DNA of 45,557 bases from Ruminococcus champanellensis 18P13 = JCM 17042. Its GTDB lineage: Bacteria > Bacillota > Clostridia > Oscillospirales > Ruminococcaceae. Of the stretch, positions 7,668 to 18,935 are shown piece by piece (position 1 is the first letter of the stretch; every line of letters starts with the position of its first letter). The notes beneath the pieces are model-generated. The model saw nothing but the letters and a program-made list of their open reading frames with translations, was not told where the DNA came from and searched no databases. The position numbers and the translations under genes are program-made. The DNA lies in the NCBI RefSeq assembly GCF_000210095.1, contig NC_021039.1, forward strand, positions 834,104-879,660, in the 5' to 3' direction.

Positions 7668-9560
7668 GTGAACAATGAAAATCAGAAGCGCTTTGTACGT
7701 CCGAAGCGTGAAAGCGGAGCAGTGCCTCAGCAGGGACAGAACGGGCAGAAGCAGGGAGGCAGAAAGCCGGCAGGCCGGAACCCCCAGAAGCTGGGCGTAA
7801 AGCCCCCGAAGGCAAATAAGCCCCAGCAGGAGCAGCTGCTGCCGGTGCAGCAGGCTGCCCACAAGTCAAAGAACCAGAAAAAGCCGAAGGAACTGCGGAA
7901 GACCCCTGTACGGATCATTCCTCTGGGCGGTCTGAACGAGATCGGCAAGAACCTGACCGTGGTGGAGTGCGCCAACGACATGTTCCTGATCGACTGCGGC
8001 CTTGCGTTCCCGGATTCGGATATGCTGGGCGTGGATATCGTCATCCCGGACTTTACCTACCTGGAGCGGAATGTTGACAAGCTCCGGGGCGTGGTGCTGA
8101 CCCATGGTCATGAGGATCACATCGGCGGACTTGCATACCTGCTCAAGAAGATCAACATTCCCGTATACGGCACCCAGCTGACCCTGGCGCTGGTGGAGGG
8201 AAAGCTCCGGGAGCACCGGCTCCTGGGCAAGGTGAAGCTGAACGTGGTAAAGCCCCGGCAGACTGTGAAATTCGGCTGCATGGCAGTGGAGTTCATCCGG
8301 GTGAACCACAGCATCCCGGACGCAGTGGGCATGGCGATCCATACCCCTGCCGGCGTGATCGTACACACCGGCGACTTCAAGGTGGACTATACCCCCATCA
8401 ACGGAGAGATCATTGACCTGGCACGGTTTGCGGAGCTGGGCAGCAAGGGCGTACTGGCGCTGCTGTCCGATTCCACCAATGCAGAGCGGCCGGGCTTTAC
8501 CCCTTCGGAGCGGACGGTGGGTGAATCCTTTGAAAAGCTCTTTGCCAAGGCAGAGGGCAAGCGGATCATCATCGCCACCTTCTCCTCCAACATTCACCGG
8601 GTGCAGCAGATCATCGACTGCGCCGCCCGGTACGGCAGAAAGGTTGCCATCTTTGGCAGAAGTATGGTGAACGTTATGACCGTTGCCATTGAGCTGGGGT
8701 ATCTGACCGTGCCCAAGGGTATCATCATCGACATCGATATGATGAACCGGTACGAAAGCGAGCGGATCGTGCTCATCACCACCGGCAGCCAGGGGGAACC
8801 CATGTCCGCCCTGACCCGGATGGCCATGAACGATCACAAGAAGGTGACCATCACCCCCCAGGACTTCATCATCATTTCCGCCACCCCCATTCCCGGCAAT
8901 GAAAAGACCGTGACCAAGGTGGTCAATGAGCTGATGAAATGTGGGGCTGAAGTGGTCTACGAGCGCATGTACGAGGTGCATGTGTCCGGACACGCCTGCC
9001 AGGAGGAAACCAAGCTGATCCTGGCGCTGACCAAACCTAAGTTCTATATGCCGGTGCACGGGGAATACAAGCACTTCAAGAAGCAGAAGCAGCTGGCGAT
9101 GGATATGGGCATTCCCAAGGAAAATATCATCATCGGGGACATCGGTAACGTGATCGAGACCGATGGCGTGGATATGAAGATCGTGTCCCAGGTGCCTGCG
9201 GGCAGAGTCATGGTGGACGGTCTTGGCGTGGGGGACGTTGGCTCCATCGTGCTGCGTGACAGAAAGCATCTGGCAGAGGATGGTCTGATCATTGTAACAG
9301 TGGTCATCGACAAGTCCATCGGAGAAGTGGTGGCAGGGCCGGATATGATCTCCCGGGGCTTTGTGTATGTGCGGGAGTCCGAACAGCTGATGGATGAGGC
9401 ACGGAACCTGTTGAGTCACACCCTGGCAAGCTGCACGCCCCAGGATTTCCGGGAGTGGAACTCCATGAAGACCAAGCTGCGGGATGCGCTGTCCGACTTT
9501 ATTTTCTCCAAGACCAAGCGCAGTCCGATGATCCTGCCGATCATTTCAGAGATTCACTGA
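7668..9560 (+). CDS. rnj: ribonuclease J
   Basis: A 630-residue RNase J, the 5'-3' exo/endoribonuclease central to mRNA decay and rRNA processing in Firmicutes. It carries the metallo-beta-lactamase motif LTHGHEDHIGG (about residues 143-153), the beta-CASP region with DSTNAERPG, and C-terminal PVHGEYKH. The first 75 residues are a Gln/Lys/Pro-rich, probably disordered basic extension, which makes it longer than B. subtilis RNase J1 (555). I chose the GTG at 7668 (GAGAGG 6 nt upstream). However, the frame is open back to an ATG at 7500 with an excellent AAGGAG site, which would add 56 residues of no recognisable homology. It is the first gene of an operon running to ftsH. Confidence 0.93.
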   Translation: MNNENQKRFVRPKRESGAVPQQGQNGQKQGGRKPAGRNPQKLGVKPPKANKPQQEQLLPVQQAAHKSKNQKKPKELRKTPVRIIPLGGLNEIGKNLTVVECANDMFLIDCGLAFPDSDMLGVDIVIPDFTYLERNVDKLRGVVLTHGHEDHIGGLAYLLKKINIPVYGTQLTLALVEGKLREHRLLGKVKLNVVKPRQTVKFGCMAVEFIRVNHSIPDAVGMAIHTPAGVIVHTGDFKVDYTPINGEIIDLARFAELGSKGVLALLSDSTNAERPGFTPSERTVGESFEKLFAKAEGKRIIIATFSSNIHRVQQIIDCAARYGRKVAIFGRSMVNVMTVAIELGYLTVPKGIIIDIDMMNRYESERIVLITTGSQGEPMSALTRMAMNDHKKVTITPQDFIIISATPIPGNEKTVTKVVNELMKCGAEVVYERMYEVHVSGHACQEETKLILALTKPKFYMPVHGEYKHFKKQKQLAMDMGIPKENIIIGDIGNVIETDGVDMKIVSQVPAGRVMVDGLGVGDVGSIVLRDRKHLAEDGLIIVTVVIDKSIGEVVAGPDMISRGFVYVRESEQLMDEARNLLSHTLASCTPQDFREWNSMKTKLRDALSDFIFSKTKRSPMILPIISEIH

Positions 9561-9604
9561 TGCATCCGGGCATGATCCGGCATGCAGCAAAGGAGGCGTG
9601 AGAA

Positions 9605-11575
9605 ATGCGGGAAAAGCGACCGGTATGGTTCTGTATAACGGTGGGTCTGCTGTTGTGTTCGGCTGGCTATGCCGCCTATGGGCTGCATGGCTATGATACG
9701 GAACGGTTCTGGCTGTCCGTTGTGCTGCTGTTTGTTTCGGCTGTTTTGTTCCTGATTTCTTTTTTCCTGTTTTCCAAGCGGAATATCCGCTTTATTGCCA
9801 CACTGAACGATGAGCTTGCCGCTGCGGAGCATGAAACTATGTATTCTCTGCCGGTGCCCACCGTCATCCTGGACGACAGCGGTCTGATTCTCTGGTACAA
9901 CCTGCTGTTCGGCAGGGATATTCTGGAGAATGACGATGTGTTCGGTCTGCGGATCGGGGAGGTGCTGGATCTGGATCTGCCCACCCTGCTGGAAACCGGC
10001 AGCGGCAGCGTCCATTACTGCGACAAGCAGTACGAAATCAGTGTGACCACCTGTACCCGGAATGACCGGAATCTGCATCTGTTGTGCTTTACGGATGTGA
10101 CGGACTATGCCGCACTGCAGGACACCTTCCTCAATACCCGTCCCACCGTCATGCTGCTGGTGATCGATAATTACGAGGACGTGCTGCAAAACGCAAAGGA
10201 AAGCGAAAAAGCCACCGTGTTCGTTGCCATCGAGCAGATGCTGGAGCGGTTTATGGCGCCTACCACCGGTGTACTCCGGAAGCTGTCCAGCGACCGGTTT
10301 GTGGCAGTGGTGGAGGAACAGCATTTGCAGCAGATGATCCGGGGCAAGTTCCGGATTCTGGACGATGCCCGCACCATTACGGTAGGGGAGCGGTACGCCA
10401 TTACCCTGTCCATCGGCGTGGGGCATGGGGCGTCCACCCTGGAGGAAAGCGAGGCATTTGCCAAGCAGGCGCTGGATATGGCGCTGGGCAGAGGGGGCGA
10501 CCAGGTTGCCCTGAAAACTGAGAACGGCTATAAATTCTTCGGGGGCGTGTCCAAGGGCGTGGAGAAAAAATCCCGGGCAAAGACCCGGATCATTGCCAAC
10601 GCCATGCAGGAGCTGATACATACCTGCGACCGGGTCATGATCATGGGACACCGGTACGGGGATCTGGATTCCATCGGCTCTGCCATTGGTCTGGCTGGTG
10701 CCATCCTGCAGAGCGGCAAGCCTGCTCATGTGGTGGTGGATCGGCAGACCACCTTAGCCGGGGTGCTGATCGACCGGATGGAGGCGGAGGATATCCACCT
10801 GACCATTGACGTGCCCACAGCGCTGACCCAGATGACCGAGCAGACCCTGCTGATCGTGGTGGATACCCACAGCAAGGATTTTGTGGAAAGCGTGGATCTG
10901 TACCAGAATGCCCGGCAGGTGGTGGTCATTGACCATCACCGGAAGATCGTGAACTTTATCGACAATGCGGTGATCTTCTACCACGAGCCTTATGCTTCCT
11001 CGGCGGCGGAGCTGGTGACGGAGCTGTTGCAGCATTTCCGGAATACGGAGCATCTGAACCCTGCCTATGCGGATGTGCTGCTGGCGGGGATCATGCTGGA
11101 CACCAAGAATTTCGTCATGCGCACCGGGGTACGTACCTTTGAAGCGGCTGCGTATCTGCGAAAAATGGGTGCAGACACCATTGCCGTCAGACAGTTTTTC
11201 TCCAGTTCCATCGAAACCTATCAGCACCGGGCACACCTGGTGTCCCAGGCGGAACTGTACCACCACTGTGCCATTGCAGTGGCGGATGAGGTTTTCAACG
11301 ACATCAAGCTGGTGGCACCCCAGGCGGCGGACGAGCTGCTGGGGATTCGCTCCGTGGCAGCGTCCTTTGTGCTGTACAGCCTGAACGGAGAGGTGAACAT
11401 TTCCGCCCGTTTCATGGGCAGCATGAATGTACAGGTTGTGATGGAAAAGCTGGGGGGCGGCGGGCACCAGACTATGGCTGCCACCCAGATTCCCGATATT
11501 ACCGTTGCTGAGGCGAAGCAGCAGCTGCTGCAAGTGCTTGCTGAGGAATTTGCCCAGCCGGAGCAAAGCAAGTAG
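9605..11575 (+). CDS. gdpP: cyclic-di-AMP phosphodiesterase GdpP
   Basis: A 656-residue membrane protein that hydrolyses c-di-AMP to pApA. The layout is complete: two N-terminal transmembrane helices (about residues 8-26 and 36-58), a PAS domain (about 75-155), a degenerate GGDEF domain (about 170-310), then the DHH and DHHA1 domains. Metal ligands appear in GHRYGDLDS (about 347-355) and VIDHHRK (about 441-447); the DHHA1 motif GGGGHQTMA is near 618-626. Start ATG 9605 with AAAGGAGG upstream. It lies 44 bp after RNase J and 14 bp before rplI, the same gdpP-rplI order as in Bacillus. c-di-AMP governs potassium and cell-wall homeostasis. Confidence 0.95.
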   Translation: MREKRPVWFCITVGLLLCSAGYAAYGLHGYDTERFWLSVVLLFVSAVLFLISFFLFSKRNIRFIATLNDELAAAEHETMYSLPVPTVILDDSGLILWYNLLFGRDILENDDVFGLRIGEVLDLDLPTLLETGSGSVHYCDKQYEISVTTCTRNDRNLHLLCFTDVTDYAALQDTFLNTRPTVMLLVIDNYEDVLQNAKESEKATVFVAIEQMLERFMAPTTGVLRKLSSDRFVAVVEEQHLQQMIRGKFRILDDARTITVGERYAITLSIGVGHGASTLEESEAFAKQALDMALGRGGDQVALKTENGYKFFGGVSKGVEKKSRAKTRIIANAMQELIHTCDRVMIMGHRYGDLDSIGSAIGLAGAILQSGKPAHVVVDRQTTLAGVLIDRMEAEDIHLTIDVPTALTQMTEQTLLIVVDTHSKDFVESVDLYQNARQVVVIDHHRKIVNFIDNAVIFYHEPYASSAAELVTELLQHFRNTEHLNPAYADVLLAGIMLDTKNFVMRTGVRTFEAAAYLRKMGADTIAVRQFFSSSIETYQHRAHLVSQAELYHHCAIAVADEVFNDIKLVAPQAADELLGIRSVAASFVLYSLNGEVNISARFMGSMNVQVVMEKLGGGGHQTMAATQIPDITVAEAKQQLLQVLAEEFAQPEQSK

Positions 11576-11589
11576 AAAGGAAGATTCAG

Positions 11590-12039
11590 ATGAAGGTTAT
11601 TTTAACAAAGGATGTAAAGGGAACCGGCAAGGCCGGGGACGTAAAGGAAGTGGCAGACGGCTTTGCAAGAAACTTTCTGATCGGCAAAGGACTTGCCCTG
11701 GAGGCAACTGCCAAGAACCTGAGTGATCTTGCCGGGAAGAAGGCAAGCCAGCAGCATAAGATCGACGTGGAAAAGCAGAACGCCCGGGAGATTGCGGAAA
11801 AGATCAACGGCAAAACCGTTACTGTCCATGCCAAGGCAGGGGCAAACGGCAAGCTGTTTGGCGCAGTAACCGCAGCCCAGATCGCAGAGCAGATTGCTGC
11901 CCAGTATGGCTGCACTGTGGACAAGAAGCGGATCAGCCTCAAGAGCGACATCAAGAACTACGGTGAATACGAGGCGGAGATCCGGCTCTACACCGGCATC
12001 GGCGCAAAGGTGACCGTTTCTGTGGTAGAAGCAAACTGA
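11590..12039 (+). CDS. rplI: 50S ribosomal protein L9
   Basis: 149 residues, the normal length for L9, which binds 23S rRNA at the base of the L1 stalk. The conserved N-terminal domain [20 protein letters not shown] and the [14 protein letters not shown] segment are present, followed by the long connecting helix and the C-terminal domain. SD AAAGGAAG precedes the ATG. It sits between gdpP and dnaB, a conserved Firmicutes arrangement. Confidence 0.97.
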   Translation: MKVILTKDVKGTGKAGDVKEVADGFARNFLIGKGLALEATAKNLSDLAGKKASQQHKIDVEKQNAREIAEKINGKTVTVHAKAGANGKLFGAVTAAQIAEQIAAQYGCTVDKKRISLKSDIKNYGEYEAEIRLYTGIGAKVTVSVVEAN

Positions 12040-12060
12040 CATTGAAAGCAGGGGATTGTC

Positions 12061-13398
12061 ATGAATCAGCTTGAGCAGGGAGGCTTTTCGGAGAAAGAGC
12101 TGCCCTACAGCATTGAAGCGGAGCAGTCCATTCTGGGTGCCATTCTGGTCAACAGCGATGTGCTGCCTACGGTGGTGGATCTTATCAGCCCGGAATGCTT
12201 TTACAATGAGCAACACCGGCAGCTGTACGGCATCATGCTGCGGCTGTTCACCAGCGGCTCCCAGGCTGACATTGTGGTGGTGCTCAACGAGGCGCTGCAG
12301 GCACGGATCTTTGAAAACGCCCAGGAGGGCAGAAAATATCTTGCCGCTCTGGTGGATCAGATGCCATCCGTGTCCAATGTGGCAAGCTACTGCAAAATCG
12401 TTGCGGAAAAGTATTACATCCGTTCTCTCGCCTATGTGGCACGGGAGGTGCTGGATCGGGTGGCGGATGGCGGCGATGATGCCCAGACCCTGCTGGACTG
12501 GTCGGAGCAGAAGATCTTCGATATCCGACAGGGCAAGGATGTACGGGGTCTGATCCCCATCAGCGAGGTTATCGTGGAGGCATACGACACCATCGGCAAA
12601 ATGGCAGGGCCGGATCGGGAAAAGTACATTGGCGCCCGTACCGGTTTTTCCATGCTGGACGCCATTACCTCCGGTCTGAACAAATCCGACCTGATTCTGA
12701 TCGCAGCCCGTCCTGCCATGGGTAAAACCGCCTTTGCGCTGAATATCGCCACCAACGTGGCACGGCATTCCGACAAGGAGGTCGCCATCTTCTCTTTGGA
12801 AATGTCCATGGAGCAGCTTGCCACCCGTATGCTTTCTACGGAGGCATTGGTGGATTCCAACAAGCTGCGCAGCGGCAAGATCAGCTCCGACGACTGGGTG
12901 CGGCTTGCGTCCAGTGCCAATTATCTGAGCGGCATGGGCATTTACCTGGATGAATGCTCCGGTGTCACCGTGCCTCAGATCAAGGCAAAGCTGCGGCGGA
13001 TGAAAAACGTGGGACTGGTGGTCATCGACTATTTGCAGCTGATGGATTCCGCCACCAAATCCGACAACCGTGTGCTTGTGATCTCTGAAATCACCCGGCA
13101 GTTGAAAATTATGGCAAAGGAACTGGACATTCCGGTGCTGCTGCTGTCCCAGCTGAACCGAGGGGTGGAGAGCCGGCCGGACAAGCGCCCTATGCTGTCC
13201 GACCTGCGTGAATCCGGTTCCATCGAGCAGGATGCGGACATTGTCATGTTTCTGTACCGGGACGCTTATTATAATAAGGAAAGTGAGCGCCCCAACATCA
13301 GCGAATGCATCGTGGCGAAGAACCGTCACGGAGAAACCGGCACGGTGGAACTGATCTGGGATGGTCAGTACACCCGGTTCTCCAACCCGGAGCGCTGA
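12061..13398 (+). CDS. dnaB: replicative DNA helicase DnaB
   Basis: A 445-residue hexameric replicative helicase (DnaC in B. subtilis naming) that unwinds DNA ahead of the fork. The N-terminal DnaB_N domain includes PYSIEAEQSILGAIL (residues 15-29). The RecA-like ATPase has Walker A ARPAMGKTAF (about 216-225), Walker B VVIDYLQLM (about 320-328), and the conserved LSQLNRGVE and DLRESGSIEQDAD motifs. No intein is present. The start ATG 12061 follows a GGGGA site. The stop is 1 bp from the tilS start. Confidence 0.97.
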   Translation: MNQLEQGGFSEKELPYSIEAEQSILGAILVNSDVLPTVVDLISPECFYNEQHRQLYGIMLRLFTSGSQADIVVVLNEALQARIFENAQEGRKYLAALVDQMPSVSNVASYCKIVAEKYYIRSLAYVAREVLDRVADGGDDAQTLLDWSEQKIFDIRQGKDVRGLIPISEVIVEAYDTIGKMAGPDREKYIGARTGFSMLDAITSGLNKSDLILIAARPAMGKTAFALNIATNVARHSDKEVAIFSLEMSMEQLATRMLSTEALVDSNKLRSGKISSDDWVRLASSANYLSGMGIYLDECSGVTVPQIKAKLRRMKNVGLVVIDYLQLMDSATKSDNRVLVISEITRQLKIMAKELDIPVLLLSQLNRGVESRPDKRPMLSDLRESGSIEQDADIVMFLYRDAYYNKESERPNISECIVAKNRHGETGTVELIWDGQYTRFSNPER

Positions 13399-13399
13399 C

Positions 13400-14746
13400 A
13401 TGCTGCACTGCATGATGGAAACCATCCATCGGTATGCTATGGTGCAGCCGGGGGATACGGTAACGGTGGCGCTGTCCGGCGGGGCAGACAGTACGGCGCT
13501 GCTGCTGGGATTGCTTGCGTTGCGGGAACAGCTTGGCATCAGTCTTCGGGCAGTGCATGTGAATCACCATCTGCGTGGGGCGGAAAGCGACCGGGATGCT
13601 GCCTTCTGTGCACAGCTTTGTGAGGAACGGCAGGTGCCCTTTTTCCTTGGCACATGCGATGTGGCGACCTATGCGGCACAGCGGAAGCATACCTCCTGCG
13701 AAATGGCGGCACGGGAGCTGCGGTATGCCCAGCTGGAAGCGCTATGCCCTCCCGGCTCCAAAATCGCCACTGCCCACACCGCTTCTGACAATACGGAAAC
13801 GGTACTGGAGCGGCTCACCCGGGGTACCGGGCTTGCAGGGCTGTGCGGCATTCCTCCCGTCCGGGGCAGGATCATCCGACCGTTGCTGTATGTCACCCGA
13901 CCACAGATCCTGGGATTTTTGGCACAGCAGCATCAAAGCTATGTGACGGACAGTACCAATGCCCAGGACGCATTTTTCCGGAACCGGCTGCGGCATCATG
14001 TGCTGCCGGTGCTGCGGCAGCAGAATCCAGCAGTGGATCGGACGGTGGGCGTCATGACCCGGATTCTGTCGGATGAGCAGCAGTATCTGGAGCAGCAGGC
14101 GCAGGATGCCTTTGACCGATGCTTTGACCCGGCGCAGAACAGCCTGTCCGGCCTGCAAAATCTGCATCCTGCCATGGAGCGCCGGGTGCTGGCACTGTTT
14201 TTGCAGCGGTGCGGCGTGGAGGTTTCCGCAGTGCGGATCGCCCGGGTGGAGCAGCTGCTGCAAACCGGCGGCAAGCAAAATATTGCTGCCGGGGTTTATC
14301 TGACCGCAGATCAGGGTATGCTGAAATGGGAGCATGCACAAGCGCCGTCACCCGCTGTGGGAGAGATGGTTTTACAAATCGGGGAAAACCGGCTGATGCC
14401 CGGACGGATCTGCATGGCTCGACTGGAAAAGATAAATCAAGTGACAAGTAATTGCAATGTTCACAGTAAATTCACAAATGCCACTTTGGATTATGATAAA
14501 ATAAAAGGGACGGCTGTACTGCGCGGCAGAAAGCAGGGGGATTCCATCCGCCTTGCAGGCAGGGATTTTACCAAGTCGGTAAAAAAACTGCTTCAGGAGA
14601 AGGTGCCGGTGCAGCAGCGGTCCAAGCTGCATTATCTTCAGGATGATGCGGGGCTGATCTGGATTGAGGGGATCGGAATTTCAGCCCGTGTACAGCCGGA
14701 TGCCGGCACACAGCAGCTGCTGACGCTGACCGTATCCGATGGCTGA
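13400..14746 (+). CDS. tilS: tRNA(Ile)-lysidine synthetase
   Basis: A 448-residue TilS, which attaches lysine to C34 of tRNA-Ile(CAU) so that it reads AUA. The PP-loop SGGADST is at about residues 27-33, followed by HVNHHLRG and the N-type ATPase domain. The C-terminal substrate-binding domain has the typical SVKKLLQEKVP segment. I chose the ATG at 13400 (1 bp after the dnaB stop, GGAG inside dnaB). A short AT-rich patch (14427-14512) interrupts the otherwise G+C-rich gene just before the C-terminal domain; the reading frame is intact. Confidence 0.93.
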   Translation: MLHCMMETIHRYAMVQPGDTVTVALSGGADSTALLLGLLALREQLGISLRAVHVNHHLRGAESDRDAAFCAQLCEERQVPFFLGTCDVATYAAQRKHTSCEMAARELRYAQLEALCPPGSKIATAHTASDNTETVLERLTRGTGLAGLCGIPPVRGRIIRPLLYVTRPQILGFLAQQHQSYVTDSTNAQDAFFRNRLRHHVLPVLRQQNPAVDRTVGVMTRILSDEQQYLEQQAQDAFDRCFDPAQNSLSGLQNLHPAMERRVLALFLQRCGVEVSAVRIARVEQLLQTGGKQNIAAGVYLTADQGMLKWEHAQAPSPAVGEMVLQIGENRLMPGRICMARLEKINQVTSNCNVHSKFTNATLDYDKIKGTAVLRGRKQGDSIRLAGRDFTKSVKKLLQEKVPVQQRSKLHYLQDDAGLIWIEGIGISARVQPDAGTQQLLTLTVSDG

Positions 14747-14784
14747 ATTTTACTGGACCTTAGGTCCGACAAGGAGTGAATGGA

Positions 14785-16698
<1,914 letters not shown>

Positions 16699-16709
16699 GA
16701 AACGAATCA

Positions 16710-16741
16710 CAGGCTATGGAGTGTTCCATAGCCTGTTTTTT
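16710..16741 (+). terminator. Rho-independent terminator after ftsH
   Basis: A perfect 11-bp stem (CAGGCTATGGA / TCCATAGCCTG) with a 4-nt loop, followed by six T. Confidence 0.93.
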
Positions 16742-16757
16742 GTAAGGAGGAGAACAT

Positions 16758-17478
<721 letters not shown>

Positions 17479-17492
<14 letters not shown>

Positions 17493-18804
17493 TCTGTTGA
17501 AAAAAGAGCTGCGGGAATTGCTCACCGCTCAGCTTGTGGTCGTGCTGGTGGTCACCGCCGGTATGATGTTTATGATCGGGCAGATTCTCAGCAACGTGGT
17601 GCAGGATGCTGCCAAGGAAAGCGGCTCCCTGCATATCTGCGACCAGGACGACACGGAGCTGACCCGGAGTCTCATCCAACAGTTGAAAGCCCTGGGCTAT
17701 GAGGTGGATACGGTGGAGATCACCGGGGAGGATCGGGCAGCCGCCATGTCCCGGCTGGAGCTTTCCTCCCTGATTATTCTGCCGGAGGGCTTTACGGATG
17801 CGTTGCTTCATGGAACCGATCCGGCACAGGTGGAAACCGTCAGCGTGCTGAAGAATGCCTCCATGGTCAGCAGTGCCGGGGATCCGCTTGCCGGGGGGCT
17901 TCAGTCCATTCGCACCATTCTCACCCAGGTCTTGATGGAGCAGTCCGGTATGACCCAGGAACAGGCTGCCAAAGCCATGCAGCCCTTTGGAACGAAGGAA
18001 ATCACGGTGGTGCGTGATAAAAGCGCCCAGATCAACAGTTCCACCCTGGTGGGTTTTTTGTCCATGCAGAACATGCTGATTCCCATTGTGGTGTTCATGC
18101 TGGTAATGTACACCTCCCAGATGATCATTGGTGCCATTTCCACCGAGAAAATTGACAAAACCCTGGAAACTCTGCTGTCTGCACCCGTATCCCGTTTGTC
18201 GGTGATTCTGGCGAAAATGCTGGCGGCAGCCATTGTAGCACTGCTGAATGCGGTGGTGTACATGCTGGGCTTTACCGGGTACCTGTCCTCCATGCTGTCC
18301 CAATCCATCGGGGATACCTCCCTGGGGGAAGTGGTGGGGCAGGCGCAGACCATGGACGATATCATGACCCAGCTTGGGGTCAATATGACCGCAGGCAGCT
18401 ACCTGCTGGTAGGGCTGCAAATGTTCCTGACCATTCTGGTGACCCTGTCCGTGTCCATCATTCTGGGGGCACTGGTGAACGATGCCAAGTCCGCCCAGTC
18501 CGTGCTGATGCCCATTATGGTGCTTGCCATGATTCCCTATCTGATTTCCATGATGACGGATATCCAGTCCCTGTCCCCGGTTGTCCGGACGCTGCTGTAC
18601 GCCATTCCCTTTACCCATACCTTTTCGGCTATGAGCAACGTCATGTTCGGAAATATGGCCCTGTACTGGATCGGGGCAGGCTATCAGTTAGCAGTGTTCC
18701 TGATCTGCATCACCATCGCCCTGCGGCTGTTTACCTCCGACCGGATTTTTACCATGTCCATCAACTTTGGTGCGAAGAAAAAATTCAGCCGCTCCAAGGG
18801 GTGA
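17479..18804 (+). CDS. ABC transporter permease, NatB type
   Basis: A 441-residue membrane subunit of the ABC-2 class (ABC2_membrane_3). One transmembrane helix lies near the N terminus (about 20-40), then a large extracytoplasmic domain (to about 200), then a C-terminal block of about five helices. The segment EKIDKTLETLLSAPVSRLS is the conserved coupling motif of this family. The ATG at 17479 lies inside natA, giving a 14-bp overlap and likely coupled translation. It forms one exporter with the preceding ATPase; substrate unknown (Na+, peptides or drugs are possible). Confidence 0.87.
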
Positions 18805-18810
18805 TTCCTT

Positions 18811-18838
18811 CCGGCATCCGTTCTGGGTGCCGGTTTTT
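18811..18838 (+). terminator. terminator after the NatAB-type operon
   Basis: Stem CCGGCATCC / GGGTGCCGG (one wobble) followed by five T, 7 bp after the permease stop. Confidence 0.8.
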
Positions 18839-18840
18839 GC

Positions 18841-18869
18841 TTGTCAAACAGCCCGGGCTGTGGTATAAT
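18841..18869 (+). promoter_or_regulatory. sigma-A promoter of the ABC-F gene
   Basis: TTGTCA (18841-18846) and TATAAT (18864-18869) with a 17-bp spacer, directly downstream of a terminator. Confidence 0.8.
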
Positions 18870-18872
18870 AAA

Positions 18873-18903
18873 GGCAATGCCGCACATTTTTTGCGGTGTT
18901 GCC
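18873..18903 (+). promoter_or_regulatory. stable hairpin in the ABC-F leader
   Basis: GGCAATGCCGCA (18873-18884) pairs fully with 18892-18903 as RNA through ten Watson-Crick and two G-U pairs around a 7-nt loop. It lies at the expected 5' end of the transcript, 32 nt before the start codon. It is not followed by a T run, so it is more likely a stabilising or regulatory 5' hairpin than a terminator. Confidence 0.5.
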
Positions 18904-18935
18904 TAAAAAGAGATTACGGCAATGGAGAGAAAAGC

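Noticed and set aside
11602-13539. 645-codon minus-strand open frame opposite rplI-dnaB
   Set aside because: Antisense to two conserved housekeeping genes; composition is that of a shadow frame.
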